Source: Desulfococcus multivorans
Lineage (GTDB): Bacteria > Desulfobacterota > Desulfobacteria > Desulfobacterales > Desulfococcaceae
Direction: 5' to 3'
Assembly (NCBI RefSeq): GCF_001854245.1
Contig: NZ_CP015381.1
Coordinates: forward strand, 2,825,001-2,889,000
Length of the DNA stretch: 64,000 bases
The stretch's first letter is position 1. Each line of letters starts with the position of its first letter. Shown here piece after piece: positions 26,672 through 35,003 of this stretch. Under the pieces are notes generated by a model that worked only from the letters and a program-made list of their open reading frames with translations, was not told where the DNA came from and ran no database searches. Position numbers and translations under genes: made by a program.

Positions 26672-27604
26672 ATGAAATACCGCTCTCTTTCGATATTCGC
26701 GGCACTCCTGCTGATCGCCCATGTCACCGCCTTTGCATCCGTGGTTACCGACCTTGCGGATACCGAGAAATACCCCAGATGCCCTCTTTGTGATATGGAC
26801 CGGAAACAATTCGCCTTCGCCAGAATCCTGGTGACTTATGACGATGCCTCGGAATCGGGCTACTGCTCCCTGCACTGCGCCGCCATCGCCATGGCCATCC
26901 ATCTCGACAAAGCACCGATCAGGATTCAAGTCGGCGATTACGACACCCGGGAGTTGATCGATGCGGAAGCCGCGGTATGGGTCATTGGCGGCGCCAGGAT
27001 AGGCGTTATGACCCACCGGGGGAAATGGGCTTTCAAGGACCGGTCGCGCGCGGAAGCGTTCATCGGTACGCACGGCGGAACAACAGCGGATTTCGAAACC
27101 GCCGTGAAGACCGCCTATGAGGATATGTACGCCGATTCCAGGGCGGCCAGGGAAAAACGGAAGAAAACGGCTGTCATGCATGAAGCCCCGGCGGCGGCGC
27201 CCCCCAAACCCAGCCCTGAAGAAAAATGCCCGGTCTGCGGCATGTTCGTCGGCAAATATCCCGACTGGATCGGGGTAATCACTTTCAAGGACGGCCGGCG
27301 GCACTATTTTGACGGCGCCAAGGATCTCTTCAAGTATCTTTTCGATATCGAAACCTACAATTCGCGGCAGAAGGTCGCCGACATCCGGGATATTCACGTC
27401 ACCGACTACTACGACATGAAATTTATCGATGCCAGGGCCGCCTTTTACGTGATGGGCAGTGACGTCTACGGACCCATGGGGCGAGAGTTGATACCGCTCT
27501 CCAACCGTCCTGATGCCGAGACTTTCATGAAGGATCACAAGGGGATCAGGATCCTTCAATTCAACGAAATAACGCCGGAAATCATCCGTCGCCTGGATGA
27601 ATGA
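26672..27604 (+). CDS. Tandem NosL-domain protein
   Basis: 310 residues with a Sec signal peptide (residues 1-22, no lipobox) and two NosL domains. The first has C-P-L-C-D-M near residue 37 and C-S-L-H-C near residue 70. The second, after a proline/alanine linker, has C-P-V-C-G-M near residue 190. NosL proteins bind copper(I) and help assemble nitrous-oxide reductase or other copper sites, and are normally single-domain lipoproteins. No nosZ gene is in this window. The downstream FixH-like and TauE/SafE-like genes and the cbb3 oxidase operon suggest that copper supply to the oxidase is the likelier role. Confidence 0.85.
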   Translation: MKYRSLSIFAALLLIAHVTAFASVVTDLADTEKYPRCPLCDMDRKQFAFARILVTYDDASESGYCSLHCAAIAMAIHLDKAPIRIQVGDYDTRELIDAEAAVWVIGGARIGVMTHRGKWAFKDRSRAEAFIGTHGGTTADFETAVKTAYEDMYADSRAAREKRKKTAVMHEAPAAAPPKPSPEEKCPVCGMFVGKYPDWIGVITFKDGRRHYFDGAKDLFKYLFDIETYNSRQKVADIRDIHVTDYYDMKFIDARAAFYVMGSDVYGPMGRELIPLSNRPDAETFMKDHKGIRILQFNEITPEIIRRLDE

Positions 27605-27918
27605 ACATGCGGGGATCTACCGGTTACGCGCTGCTGACTGTGATCGGCATGGCGGTGATGTTTTTTCTCCTGTGCATCCACCCGCTATTTCACCGCGCCA
27701 ACGTCGAACGGGCGAGAGCCTTGCGTCGGGCCATGGTCGCTGATCTCGGGATCACCGACCTTTGCCTCTTCACCGAAGCGCCTTACACCCGCAACCCTGC
27801 CGTGACCGACGGTCATGCCCCGTTCCAGAACCATCCCCTGGCCCTGGAGCACATGCCCTCGGGAATCTTCATCCGGCCCTCTCACCGGCTATCCCGACCC
27901 GCCAATGCATTGGATTGA
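27601..27918 (+). CDS. Small single-pass membrane protein of the NosL operon
   Basis: 105 residues with one hydrophobic helix at about residues 9-25 (Y-A-L-L-T-V-I-G-M-A-V-M-F-F-L-L-C). The remainder has no motif I recognise. The ATG shares four bases with the NosL stop codon (ATGA), so it is translationally coupled, and the following permease overlaps its 3' end. Its position suggests a small subunit or adaptor of the permease. It is not an antisense artefact because it alone fits the operon spacing. Confidence 0.65.
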   Translation: MNMRGSTGYALLTVIGMAVMFFLLCIHPLFHRANVERARALRRAMVADLGITDLCLFTEAPYTRNPAVTDGHAPFQNHPLALEHMPSGIFIRPSHRLSRPANALD

Positions 27919-29041
27919 GCGACATCGCCGCTTGATGGACTACACGCTGTCAAGCCTTTTCCGGCGGAAAGGACGGCACCTGATGCTGCTGGCGACCTAC
28001 ACGATCGTGATTTTCATCCCGGCGTCAGCCGTTTTTTTCGCCGCGGCATTGCAGGATGAGGCCAACGCACTGCTCGACGGCGCACCGGACATCACCATTC
28101 AGCGGATCATTGCCGGCCGTCAGGTCTTCGTACCGGTGGACTATGCCGATCGACTGCACGCCATTCGCGGTATACGATCGGCGAGAACCCGTCTTTGGGC
28201 CTACTATGTCAACCCCGTCAACGGATCCCGATACACCATCATGGTGCCGCCGGATTTTTCCTATGCGGATGACGAGATCGTGGTCGGTGAAGGCGTCATG
28301 CGAACCTGGGACGCCATCGAGGGGCGTCGTCTTTTTTTCACTGCCCATGACAGATCGGGGATCCTGTTGAATGTCGTCACCACCCTGGAAACGGATACAG
28401 GTCTGGTCTCATCGGATCTCATCCTCATGTCCGAGTCGAGCTTCAGACGCGTGTCCGGCCTCCCGCCGGGGTTTGCCGCGGACATCGTCGTTACGGTGCG
28501 CAACATTCGGGAGGTGCCGACCATCGCCGCCAAGATCACGCATATCCTCCCGGAAACCGTTCCGATATTGAAGACCGATCTCCTCCAGACCTACCAGGCA
28601 GCCTTCGACCGGCGAAGCGGCATCGCCGTCGTGCTCTTTTTCGGCACGCTTCTGGCCTTTTTGGTCTTCGCCGGAGACAGGGCGCTGGCCATGAGCGGTG
28701 AAGAAATATACGAAATCGGGGTCCTGAAAGCGTTGGGATGGGACACTTCGGATATCCTCTCCATGAAGTTCTGGGAGAGCGCCGTCATGTCGTTGACCGC
28801 TTTTACGGCAGGCATCGTGTCGGCCTATCTTCACACCTTTCAGATGTCGGCGCCGCTTTTCGCCGGTATCCTCAAGGGATGGTCCGTCCTCTACCCGAGG
28901 TTCGACCTGCCGCCGAAAATCGACGCCGGCGACGTCTCTCTCCTGTTTCTGATGAGCGTCGTCCCTTATACCCTGGCAACCGTCATTCCCGCATGGCGGA
29001 CCGCAACGCTTCCGCCGGACGAAGCGCTGCGGAGCCGGTAA
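27905..29041 (+). CDS. FtsX/MacB-type ABC transporter permease without a neighbouring ATPase
   Basis: About 378 residues. A helix near residues 20-42 is followed by an extracytoplasmic domain of about 210 residues and three helices in the last 130 residues, with the cytoplasmic-loop signature E-I-Y-E-I-G-V-L-K-A-L-G-W near residue 267. This is the FtsX fold that partners a LolD/MacB-like ATPase. No ATPase gene lies in this operon; the nearest is at 56399 next to its own permease. The start overlaps the small gene upstream (27905; 27935 is an alternative). In NosL-linked systems such permeases are thought to move a copper- or sulfur-related cargo, which is inference here. Confidence 0.75.
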   Translation: MHWIERHRRLMDYTLSSLFRRKGRHLMLLATYTIVIFIPASAVFFAAALQDEANALLDGAPDITIQRIIAGRQVFVPVDYADRLHAIRGIRSARTRLWAYYVNPVNGSRYTIMVPPDFSYADDEIVVGEGVMRTWDAIEGRRLFFTAHDRSGILLNVVTTLETDTGLVSSDLILMSESSFRRVSGLPPGFAADIVVTVRNIREVPTIAAKITHILPETVPILKTDLLQTYQAAFDRRSGIAVVLFFGTLLAFLVFAGDRALAMSGEEIYEIGVLKALGWDTSDILSMKFWESAVMSLTAFTAGIVSAYLHTFQMSAPLFAGILKGWSVLYPRFDLPPKIDAGDVSLLFLMSVVPYTLATVIPAWRTATLPPDEALRSR

Positions 29042-29077
29042 GGGATCGGCGGGTTCCGGAAAGAAGGGATACGGGCA

Positions 29078-29539
29078 ATGATGCATCACGTTCGGATTAT
29101 ATCGGCGTGTCTTGCAACCGCGGGGATTTTCGTCTACCTGGCGACACTCCGGCCCGACCAGGCGCCGCGGACATCCTCGGGCGTTATGCAAAACTGCGAC
29201 ATCCAGCGCGGCCCGTGCACCCAGCCTCTCGGGAGCGGATCGGCAACCCTGGAGATCCTGCCCAGACCGGTTCGGGCCATGAGGGATCTGACCTTCCGCA
29301 TCACGCTTGCCGTCGACCCGGCGGACGGTTCGACACTGTCGGCCCCTCCTTACATCGACCTGGATATGCCGGATATGTTCATGGGATACAACCGAGTCCA
29401 CCTGACGCCGGAACGTCCCGGAATCTGGTCGGGGACGGGGGTCATCGTGCGATGCCCCAGCGGGATTCCCACATGGAAAGCCGTATTGACGGTTCCAGAC
29501 ACGGGGGAGACTGTCTTTGTTTTCGATGTCCGCTACTGA
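29078..29539 (+). CDS. FixH/YtkA-like membrane-anchored protein
   Basis: 153 residues. One N-terminal helix (about residues 6-24) anchors a periplasmic beta-rich domain. A methionine-rich segment D-M-P-D-M-F-M-G-Y-N near residue 97 and the C-P-S-G-I-P-T-W segment near residue 129 resemble FixH/YtkA-like proteins that assist copper-oxidase assembly. Two extra cysteines (N-C-D-I-Q-R-G-P-C) lie near residues 39-47. Its placement between a NosL-linked permease and a TauE/SafE-like gene and the presence of a cbb3 operon in the window support that reading. Confidence 0.6.
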   Translation: MMHHVRIISACLATAGIFVYLATLRPDQAPRTSSGVMQNCDIQRGPCTQPLGSGSATLEILPRPVRAMRDLTFRITLAVDPADGSTLSAPPYIDLDMPDMFMGYNRVHLTPERPGIWSGTGVIVRCPSGIPTWKAVLTVPDTGETVFVFDVRY

Positions 29540-30227
29540 TATGCCGGCAGCCCTGCTGTTTTTCCTCTCCACCGGTTTCGCGGTGGGATTCGGCCATTGC
29601 ATCGGCATGTGCGGCCCTATTGTCGTCGCCATGAGTCTCCAGTCTCCGGGAAAACACCACCTTCTTCGCCATCTGCTCTACAACACCGGCCGCATCACCA
29701 CTTACACCCTTCTCGGCGGCATCGTCGGGGTCTCCGGATCGTTGACCCGCCTTGCCGCCCATACCCTGGGGCTGCAAAAAGCGGTTATGGTGGGAACAGG
29801 CCTCATGATTATCGCCACCGGCCTCGCTATGGCCGGCTGGCTTCCCATGGGTCGCCTTTTTCCGACCACCGCCTCGGACGACGGTTTCGTCGCCCGGGGC
29901 TACAGGCGTCTGATCCGGGCATCCCGACAGCCCGCAACCTGTTTTCCGTTGGGTCTCCTGTTGGGGCTTCTGCCCTGCGGTCCGATCTACACCGCCCTGT
30001 TGTCGGCCGCACGACTTGCCATGGAAAACCACAACCCCATCGCCGGATTTCTGACGGGAGCCTCGGCCATGTGCGCATTCGGATTGGGAACCTTCCCCGC
30101 GCTGATAATCGTCGCCCGGATGACAAGCGTCCGATGGATCCGCTCCAGGGCCTTGATCTACCGTATCGGCGCGATCCTCATCACCCTGTTCGGAGGGATC
30201 TTCGTATTCCAGGGAATCCGGATGTAG
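29517..30227 (+). CDS. TauE/SafE-like (UreH/DsbD_2) membrane protein
   Basis: About 236 residues with six hydrophobic helices. The first carries G-H-C-I-G-M-C-G-P near residue 25, and a later one G-L-L-P-C-G-P-I-Y near residue 158; both are signatures of the family often found next to ccoI/fixI. Related proteins move small sulfur or metal species, and a role in copper handling for oxidase assembly is inferred from context. The start overlaps the previous gene: TTG at 29517 has GGGGGAG seven bases away, while ATGs at 29526 and 29541 are alternatives without one. This is the last gene of the operon. Confidence 0.8.
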   Translation: MFSMSATDMPAALLFFLSTGFAVGFGHCIGMCGPIVVAMSLQSPGKHHLLRHLLYNTGRITTYTLLGGIVGVSGSLTRLAAHTLGLQKAVMVGTGLMIIATGLAMAGWLPMGRLFPTTASDDGFVARGYRRLIRASRQPATCFPLGLLLGLLPCGPIYTALLSAARLAMENHNPIAGFLTGASAMCAFGLGTFPALIIVARMTSVRWIRSRALIYRIGAILITLFGGIFVFQGIRM

Positions 30228-30269
30228 CCGCCGTCTCCCGGATCGAGCCGGGTTGCCGAACCGCCAACC

Positions 30270-31193
30270 CTACGCCAGAAAAAGCTCGGTACTGATGTAG
30301 CGTTCCCCGGTGCTCGGCAGAACCACCACAATCACCTTTCCTCCGGATTCGGGCCGACGGGCCACCCGAAGCGCAGCCGACACCGCAGCCCCCGACGAAA
30401 TGCCGCAAAGGATGCCCTCCATTTTTGCCAGCTGCCGGGCGGTCTCGATAGCGGTATCGCTTTCAACGGAAATCACCTCGTCGATAATCTCCCGATCCAG
30501 CACCTCGGGGACAAATCCAGCGCCGATCCCCTGGATTTTGTGGGGCCCCGGCCTTCCCCCGGACAGCACCGGGGACTCCGCCGGCTCGACGGCAACGGCC
30601 TGGAATGACGGTTTCCGGGCTTTGACGGCCTGGGCCACACCGGTGATGGTGCCGCCGGTGCCCACACCTGAAACCACAATATCCACCCGTCCGTCGGTAT
30701 CACGCCAGATCTCCTCCCCGGTGGTCCTGCGATGAATATCGGGATTGGCGGGATTGGAGAACTGATCCGGCATAAATGCATCGGCGTGCCGGGAAACGAT
30801 CTCGCCGGCGGCTTCGATAGCGCCTTTCATCCCTTTCGATCCGGAGCTCAGAACCAGTTCGGCACCGAGATGCTTCAGCAGCTTTCGGCGCTCGATACTC
30901 ATGGTTTCAGGCATGGTGAGGCAAAGCCGGTATCCCTTGGCCGCACAGATGAATGCCAGAGCGATTCCCGTATTGCCGCTGGTGGGCTCGACAATGAGGG
31001 TGTCCCGCCCAATCTCTCCCCGGGACTCCGCGGCCGCGATCATGGCTGCGGCGATGCGATCCTTTACGCTCCCCAGCGGATTGAAAAATTCGAGCTTGGC
31101 ATAAAGCGCGGCGGCGAGGCCTTCGGCTATTCGGTTCAGCTTCACCAGGGGGGTTCCCCCGATCGTCTCCTGCATATTCCCGTAAATCGTCAT
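30270..31193 (-). CDS. cysK: Cysteine synthase (O-acetylserine sulfhydrylase)
   Basis: 307 residues, the usual length. The pyridoxal-phosphate lysine lies in P-L-G-S-V-K-D-R near residue 42; T-S-G-N-T-G near residue 69 binds the substrate carboxylate, and G-V-G-T-G-G-T near residue 174 binds the cofactor phosphate. It makes cysteine from O-acetylserine and sulfide. The serine acetyltransferase gene is 14 bases upstream on the same strand, so the two form a cysteine-biosynthesis operon. Confidence 0.96.
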   Translation of the reverse strand: MTIYGNMQETIGGTPLVKLNRIAEGLAAALYAKLEFFNPLGSVKDRIAAAMIAAAESRGEIGRDTLIVEPTSGNTGIALAFICAAKGYRLCLTMPETMSIERRKLLKHLGAELVLSSGSKGMKGAIEAAGEIVSRHADAFMPDQFSNPANPDIHRRTTGEEIWRDTDGRVDIVVSGVGTGGTITGVAQAVKARKPSFQAVAVEPAESPVLSGGRPGPHKIQGIGAGFVPEVLDREIIDEVISVESDTAIETARQLAKMEGILCGISSGAAVSAALRVARRPESGGKVIVVVLPSTGERYISTELFLA

Positions 31194-31207
31194 CTTGTCT
31201 CCATTGT

Positions 31208-32158
31208 CTATCGGTAAACGAGCTTGGGCGGCTCCATCAACACCCTGGTGTCCGGAGGAATCGACGCCGTGAGCCAGACATTGCCCCCGATCACGCAGCG
31301 GCGTCCGATCACCGTATCGCCCCCGAGTATGGTGGCGCCGGAATAGATGATCACGTCGTCTTCGATCGTGGGATGCCGCTTCTTTCCCCGAAGTCGCTCC
31401 CCCGCATCCTTGGGCAGGGAGAGCGCCCCCAGCGTCACGCCCTGGTAGACACGGACGTTGTGCCCGATCACGGTGGTCTCGCCAATGACCACGCCGGTGC
31501 CGTGATCGATGACGAATCGCGTTCCGATTTCAGCGCCCGGATGGATGTCGATTCCGGTGATGCTGTGGGCATACTCGGTCATGATACGGGGCAGAAGGGG
31601 CACCTCGAACTCGAACAGCCGGTGGGCCACGCGATAGACCATAATGGCAAAAATCCCCGGGTAGCTGAAAATGATTTCGTCCTCGCTCGCGGCCGCGGGA
31701 TCTCCCTCATAAGCCGCCGCCACATCGGCAGACAGCATCGCCTGGATGTCCGGCACCGACCGGAAAAGGGCCAGAGCGATCTCCTGGCCCTGCTCCTCGC
31801 ATTTCATGCAGGGTTTTTCGTACCGGAAGCAGTCATGCCGGATGCTCCGGCATATCTGCTCTGCGAGCATATCGTAGAGCCCTGAAACCGACTGCCCGAG
31901 CATGTATTTGAGATTGACGGGATCCATCCGGTTTCGATTGAAGTAGCCGGGAAAAATCACGTCCCGCAACCCTTCAACGATCTCGATCACCGATTCCCGC
32001 GATGGGATCGGTTCGTAAGCGGTGTGGTGGCAGCATTGCCTGTTTTCACAAGACCGGACGATCTGATCGACGATCTCCGGCAGATGCGCCCGAAAACTCG
32101 AGGATCGTCCGGCATCACGTCGGCATGAGGTCTCTTGGGTGTGCCTGTCTTTCTCCAT
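31208..32158 (-). CDS. cysE: Serine O-acetyltransferase
   Basis: 316 residues. The C-terminal half is a left-handed hexapeptide beta-helix ([10 protein letters not shown], then [10 protein letters not shown] and [10 protein letters not shown]) with the catalytic histidines. The N-terminal 180 residues are the longer form seen in deltaproteobacterial and plant-like EpsC/CysE proteins. It acetylates serine with acetyl-CoA to feed cysK. The ATG has AGGAGATG upstream. The protein ends K-L-V-Y-R rather than with the C-terminal isoleucine used by some enzymes to bind cysteine synthase. Confidence 0.93.
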   Translation of the reverse strand: MEKDRHTQETSCRRDAGRSSSFRAHLPEIVDQIVRSCENRQCCHHTAYEPIPSRESVIEIVEGLRDVIFPGYFNRNRMDPVNLKYMLGQSVSGLYDMLAEQICRSIRHDCFRYEKPCMKCEEQGQEIALALFRSVPDIQAMLSADVAAAYEGDPAAASEDEIIFSYPGIFAIMVYRVAHRLFEFEVPLLPRIMTEYAHSITGIDIHPGAEIGTRFVIDHGTGVVIGETTVIGHNVRVYQGVTLGALSLPKDAGERLRGKKRHPTIEDDVIIYSGATILGGDTVIGRRCVIGGNVWLTASIPPDTRVLMEPPKLVYR

Positions 32159-32297
32159 GAAGTCATCTCCTGATGATGATACGAAACCGTCGTTTGGGTA
32201 TGAGGATAAGGATAATCATTTCCAGCCGTTTGAAAAGCCGTCGCGCGTAACCGGAGCCCATTGCCGGCAACGATTGGATCCTCATGGGAAATAGTTG

Positions 32298-32325
32298 TTT
32301 ACACACGCTATACATCTGGTATATC
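32298..32325 (+). promoter_or_regulatory. Possible promoter of the DUF4124-like gene
   Basis: TTTACA (32298-32303) and TATATC (32320-32325) with a 16-base spacer in an AT-rich stretch. A start near 32332 would fit translation from 32377 and not from the upstream ATG at 32284. Confidence 0.35.
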
Positions 32326-32376
32326 TCAATTAACCTGAATCTATATACAAAATTCTTTCAAGAGAGATCCGTGATC

Positions 32377-32814
32377 ATGATAAAAAAACTGCGCTTCACC
32401 ATTTTGATCCTGTTGTCCATCGCCATCGGGAGCGCCGTCTATCTTCATCATCACAACAGATTGGCAAAATATTCGCCGGAGCTGGATCGACTTATTGTCG
32501 ATCTGGACCGGCAGGTCTCCGTCGCCTGGGAAGCGACGTCACGACTCCGAACCATCATGACGGAAACGGCTCCGAAACTTTTCCCCCTGGAAAAGCTTCA
32601 AAAATACATTCCCAAATCCGACGCGCCCGAACATACGCCGTCTCGATCCGAAATCGGATGGACCGCCGACGGCGACGCCACTCCAGACCCCTTGCGGCAG
32701 ATCGAGCCGCTTCCCGAAACCATCTACACGTGGGTCGACAATCGCGGCATCCGGCATTTCAGCACCACGAAGCCCCATGACCGGCGCATTGGGGTTGAAA
32801 CCTTTAAACGATAA
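32377..32814 (+). CDS. Membrane-anchored DUF4124-like protein
   Basis: 145 residues. A basic start (M-I-K-K-L-R) and one hydrophobic helix (about residues 6-22) anchor the protein. A short amphipathic region follows. The C-terminus reads I-Y-T-W-V-D-N-R-G-I-R-H-F-S-T, matching the DUF4124 pattern (Y-x-W-x-D-x-x-G-x-x-H-F-S) found in small periplasmic proteins of unknown role. An upstream ATG at 32284 is in frame but has no ribosome site and overlaps a candidate promoter. It is a single gene divergent from cysE. Confidence 0.7.
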   Translation: MIKKLRFTILILLSIAIGSAVYLHHHNRLAKYSPELDRLIVDLDRQVSVAWEATSRLRTIMTETAPKLFPLEKLQKYIPKSDAPEHTPSRSEIGWTADGDATPDPLRQIEPLPETIYTWVDNRGIRHFSTTKPHDRRIGVETFKR

Positions 32815-32894
32815 CCCGCATCGCAGCGCAGACGGCCATGTCGTCGATGCCGCTGCATGCCGTCAGGCATCAACCCGACAGGACGGAGGTAGCC

Positions 32895-33323
32895 ATGAAA
32901 GAGACGCTCAAGCCCGGTTTGACATTCGAATTTCATTACAAGGTCCCTGAAGACAAAACAGTCCCTCGGCTCTTTCCCGAATTTCCGGAAGGTCAGATCA
33001 TGCCGAATGTTTTTGCCTCGGGGTACATGATCGGCCTTTTCGAATTCGCCTGCATCAAGGCCGTCAAACCGCATCTGGACTGGCCCGACGAACAGACCGT
33101 CGGCATCGGCTTTCAGCTCAACCACACCGCCGCCACGCCGCCGGGATTCACGGTGACCGTCAAGGTGAAGCTGACGGCGGTTGAAGGCAAAAAGCTGACC
33201 TTTGCCATCGAAGCCTTTGACGGCATCGACCGGATATCCAGGGGCACGCATGAGCGGTTTGTCATCGATCCGGTGAAATTCAATGCCGCTGTGGCGGAAA
33301 AACGCAATAAACACATCTCATGA
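32895..33323 (+). CDS. Hotdog-fold thioesterase-like protein
   Basis: 142 residues. The sequence resembles fluoroacetyl-CoA thioesterase-like and other small hotdog proteins: M-P-N-V-F-A-S-G-Y-M-I near residue 36 in the position of the catalytic helix, then G-I-G-F-Q-L-N-H-T-A-A-T-P-P-G near residue 71 and G-T-H-E-R near residue 117. Such proteins hydrolyse acyl-CoA thioesters. The start has GGAGGTAGCC immediately upstream; an earlier ATG at 32838 lacks one. The gene stands 80 bases after the DUF4124-like gene and its substrate is unknown. Confidence 0.65.
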   Translation: MKETLKPGLTFEFHYKVPEDKTVPRLFPEFPEGQIMPNVFASGYMIGLFEFACIKAVKPHLDWPDEQTVGIGFQLNHTAATPPGFTVTVKVKLTAVEGKKLTFAIEAFDGIDRISRGTHERFVIDPVKFNAAVAEKRNKHIS

Positions 33324-33457
33324 CCCGGATTGAGGGTAACGGCTTTAAAATCGTATCTCCCAAAATCTTTGCTTGATTGGCCGAAAAGAATGTTTACCCT
33401 TTCGATGATGCAATAGGGATTCTTTTCACTTCAACCTTCGATGAAAGGGGATGCGTC

Positions 33458-33880
33458 ATGAAAGATTCAGGAAGCTTGCATTTAAAGGTTCAGGAACTCT
33501 GTGATTGTTATGCCACCACCGATCCGCTCAAGGAGATGTCCGAACTCCCCCGCGATGCGGACAAGGATGAAGCGGCACTGAAGTGGCTTTCGCTGGCGGC
33601 GCTTCACGGGGTAAATAGTAATGCCAAAGAAATCGAGCTGGTTGTCAAGGACGACGGGACGGTCAAGGTCACAGCGGAGTACCGAACCGGGGAATTGCCT
33701 TCCCCCGGACCCAACGTCGCCGGGAAAATCATTGAGGCCCTCAAAGGCATCACCCATTTTGAGGAGGGTAAGGGCAAGACACCCCTGGCTTTGGGAATTC
33801 GCGACAGCAGCATCGAGCTGCAGATCAAGATGAAACCCAAAGACGGGGGAAACAAGATCTCCATCAAATTCCCGGAATAG
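33458..33880 (+). CDS. Conserved-looking protein of unknown function
   Basis: 140 residues, soluble, acidic/basic mixed and no signal peptide. The residues D-K-D-E-A-A-L-K-W-L-S-L-A-A-L-H-G-V-N near residue 36 look like an amphipathic helical core, and the second half is rich in beta-prone segments (V-K-V-T-A-E-Y-R-T-G-E-L). I do not recognise the family. AAGGGGATG precedes the ATG. A hairpin with T-tract follows 16 bases after the stop, so it is probably a single-gene transcript. Confidence 0.6.
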   Translation: MKDSGSLHLKVQELCDCYATTDPLKEMSELPRDADKDEAALKWLSLAALHGVNSNAKEIELVVKDDGTVKVTAEYRTGELPSPGPNVAGKIIEALKGITHFEEGKGKTPLALGIRDSSIELQIKMKPKDGGNKISIKFPE

Positions 33881-33895
33881 GGGCCTCGATCGAAA

Positions 33896-33915
33896 GGCGA
33901 CGCGCCCGCCGTTTT
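33896..33915 (+). terminator. Weak intrinsic terminator
   Basis: GGCG / CGCC stem with a 7-base loop, followed by GTTTTTG, right after the unknown gene ending at 33880. The stem is short but GC-rich and the T-run is well placed. Confidence 0.4.
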
Positions 33916-34071
33916 TGTTTATCCGTAAGCCTTTCCGGCATCCAGATGCCGCGCCCTGTCGGGTACATCCGTCAATCGTCCTCAGCCCGGACCAGTTCGT
34001 CCGGGCCCCATTCCTACGACATCTTCAGAAAATTTGCTCATTTTAGTCTTTTAATATAGCTTCTTAAAGGC

Positions 34072-34077
34072 TATAAT
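34072..34077 (+). promoter_or_regulatory. Possible -10 element upstream of the response regulator
   Basis: A perfect TATAAT is present in the AT-rich sequence of the 432-base gap 33881-34312, but no good -35 hexamer lies 16-18 bases upstream. The remainder of the gap holds a dispersed palindromic repeat arm (34100-34184) and nothing else I recognise. Confidence 0.3.
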
Positions 34078-34099
34078 AAAATATCATTCAACTGTTGAT

Positions 34100-34184
34100 T
34101 TTCATGATGATGACCGGAAAGAGGCGCCGGGAGGGTACGGTCCGCGCCCCTTCAGCGGTGAGTTTTAGTGCCGCTTAAGCGCCG
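34100..34184 (+). repeat. Dispersed palindromic element, single arm (copy A)
   Basis: Starts TTTCATGATGATGACCGG and continues through GCGCCGGGAGGGTACGGTCC, CGCGCCCC and TTTTAGTGCCGCTTAAGC. The same series of blocks occurs at 48126 as the left arm of a large palindrome. Here only one arm is present, between the weak terminator and the response regulator gene. Confidence 0.85.
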
Positions 34185-34312
34185 TGCATTCCGATCAACC
34201 TTACGGAAGTCGACAGTCGAGCATTTTTTTTGCGTCTCGATCGGCACGGCAATGGATAGGCGGACAATCGACCGCTTACTGTCGGAATCCCTGCAACGGG
34301 TGGAAAGCCTCT

Positions 34313-34969
34313 ATGAACATTTACACCATCATTCTGGCGGATGACCATGTCATCCTGCGCCAGGGCATACGCAAAATCATCGAGGACGAAAACGGACTGA
34401 AGGTCATCGACGAGGTCGGAGACGGCCTGGCCTTGCTGAAAACCTTGAAAATCAACACGCCCGACATGGTGATCGTCGATATCTCCATGCCCAGGATCCG
34501 GGGTATCGAGGCCGTCAGCGAAATCAAGGCCAATTACCCCAATATCAAAGTGCTGATCCTCAGCATGCACAAATCCAGGCAATATCTGTTACAGGCCGTT
34601 TCCGTCGGCGCCGACGGGTATCTGCTGAAGGAAGATACGGACGACGAGCTTTTCACGGCCATCAAAACCATCCGCAAGGGAAAGGTCTATCTGTCCCCCA
34701 GTATGACCAGAGGCCTGACGCAAACCTTTATCGACGCCTGCATCAACGGACCGGATGTCAACACCGAGCCGCTGAGTGTCCGGGAAAAAGAGGTCCTCAA
34801 AATGGTTGTCGAAGGATATACCTGCAAAGATATATCGGAGCTGCTTCACATCAGCCTGCGGACGGTGCAGCACCATCGCGCCAACATTCATAAAAAACTC
34901 AGGATCAAGAAAATGCCGGATCTGGTGAAGTATGCCATGGACAACGGCTACATCTCGATGACGGACTGA
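34313..34969 (+). CDS. NarL/LuxR-family response regulator
   Basis: 218 residues. The receiver domain (1-125) has the acidic pair L-A-D-D near residue 9, the phosphorylation aspartate in M-V-I-V-D-I-S-M-P near residue 56, and the conserved lysine in L-L-K-E-D near residue 107. A GerE/LuxR helix-turn-helix follows (L-S-V-R-E-K-E-V-L-K-M-V-V-E-G-Y, near residue 150). The ATG at 34313 gives the usual receiver start; the open frame before it has no ribosome site. No histidine kinase gene is adjacent, so the partner is unknown. It is convergent with the ccoI gene at 35004. Confidence 0.9.
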   Translation: MNIYTIILADDHVILRQGIRKIIEDENGLKVIDEVGDGLALLKTLKINTPDMVIVDISMPRIRGIEAVSEIKANYPNIKVLILSMHKSRQYLLQAVSVGADGYLLKEDTDDELFTAIKTIRKGKVYLSPSMTRGLTQTFIDACINGPDVNTEPLSVREKEVLKMVVEGYTCKDISELLHISLRTVQHHRANIHKKLRIKKMPDLVKYAMDNGYISMTD

Positions 34970-35003
34970 GAATGACGCGGCTTTCCGTCTGCGGTCAAAA
35001 AAC

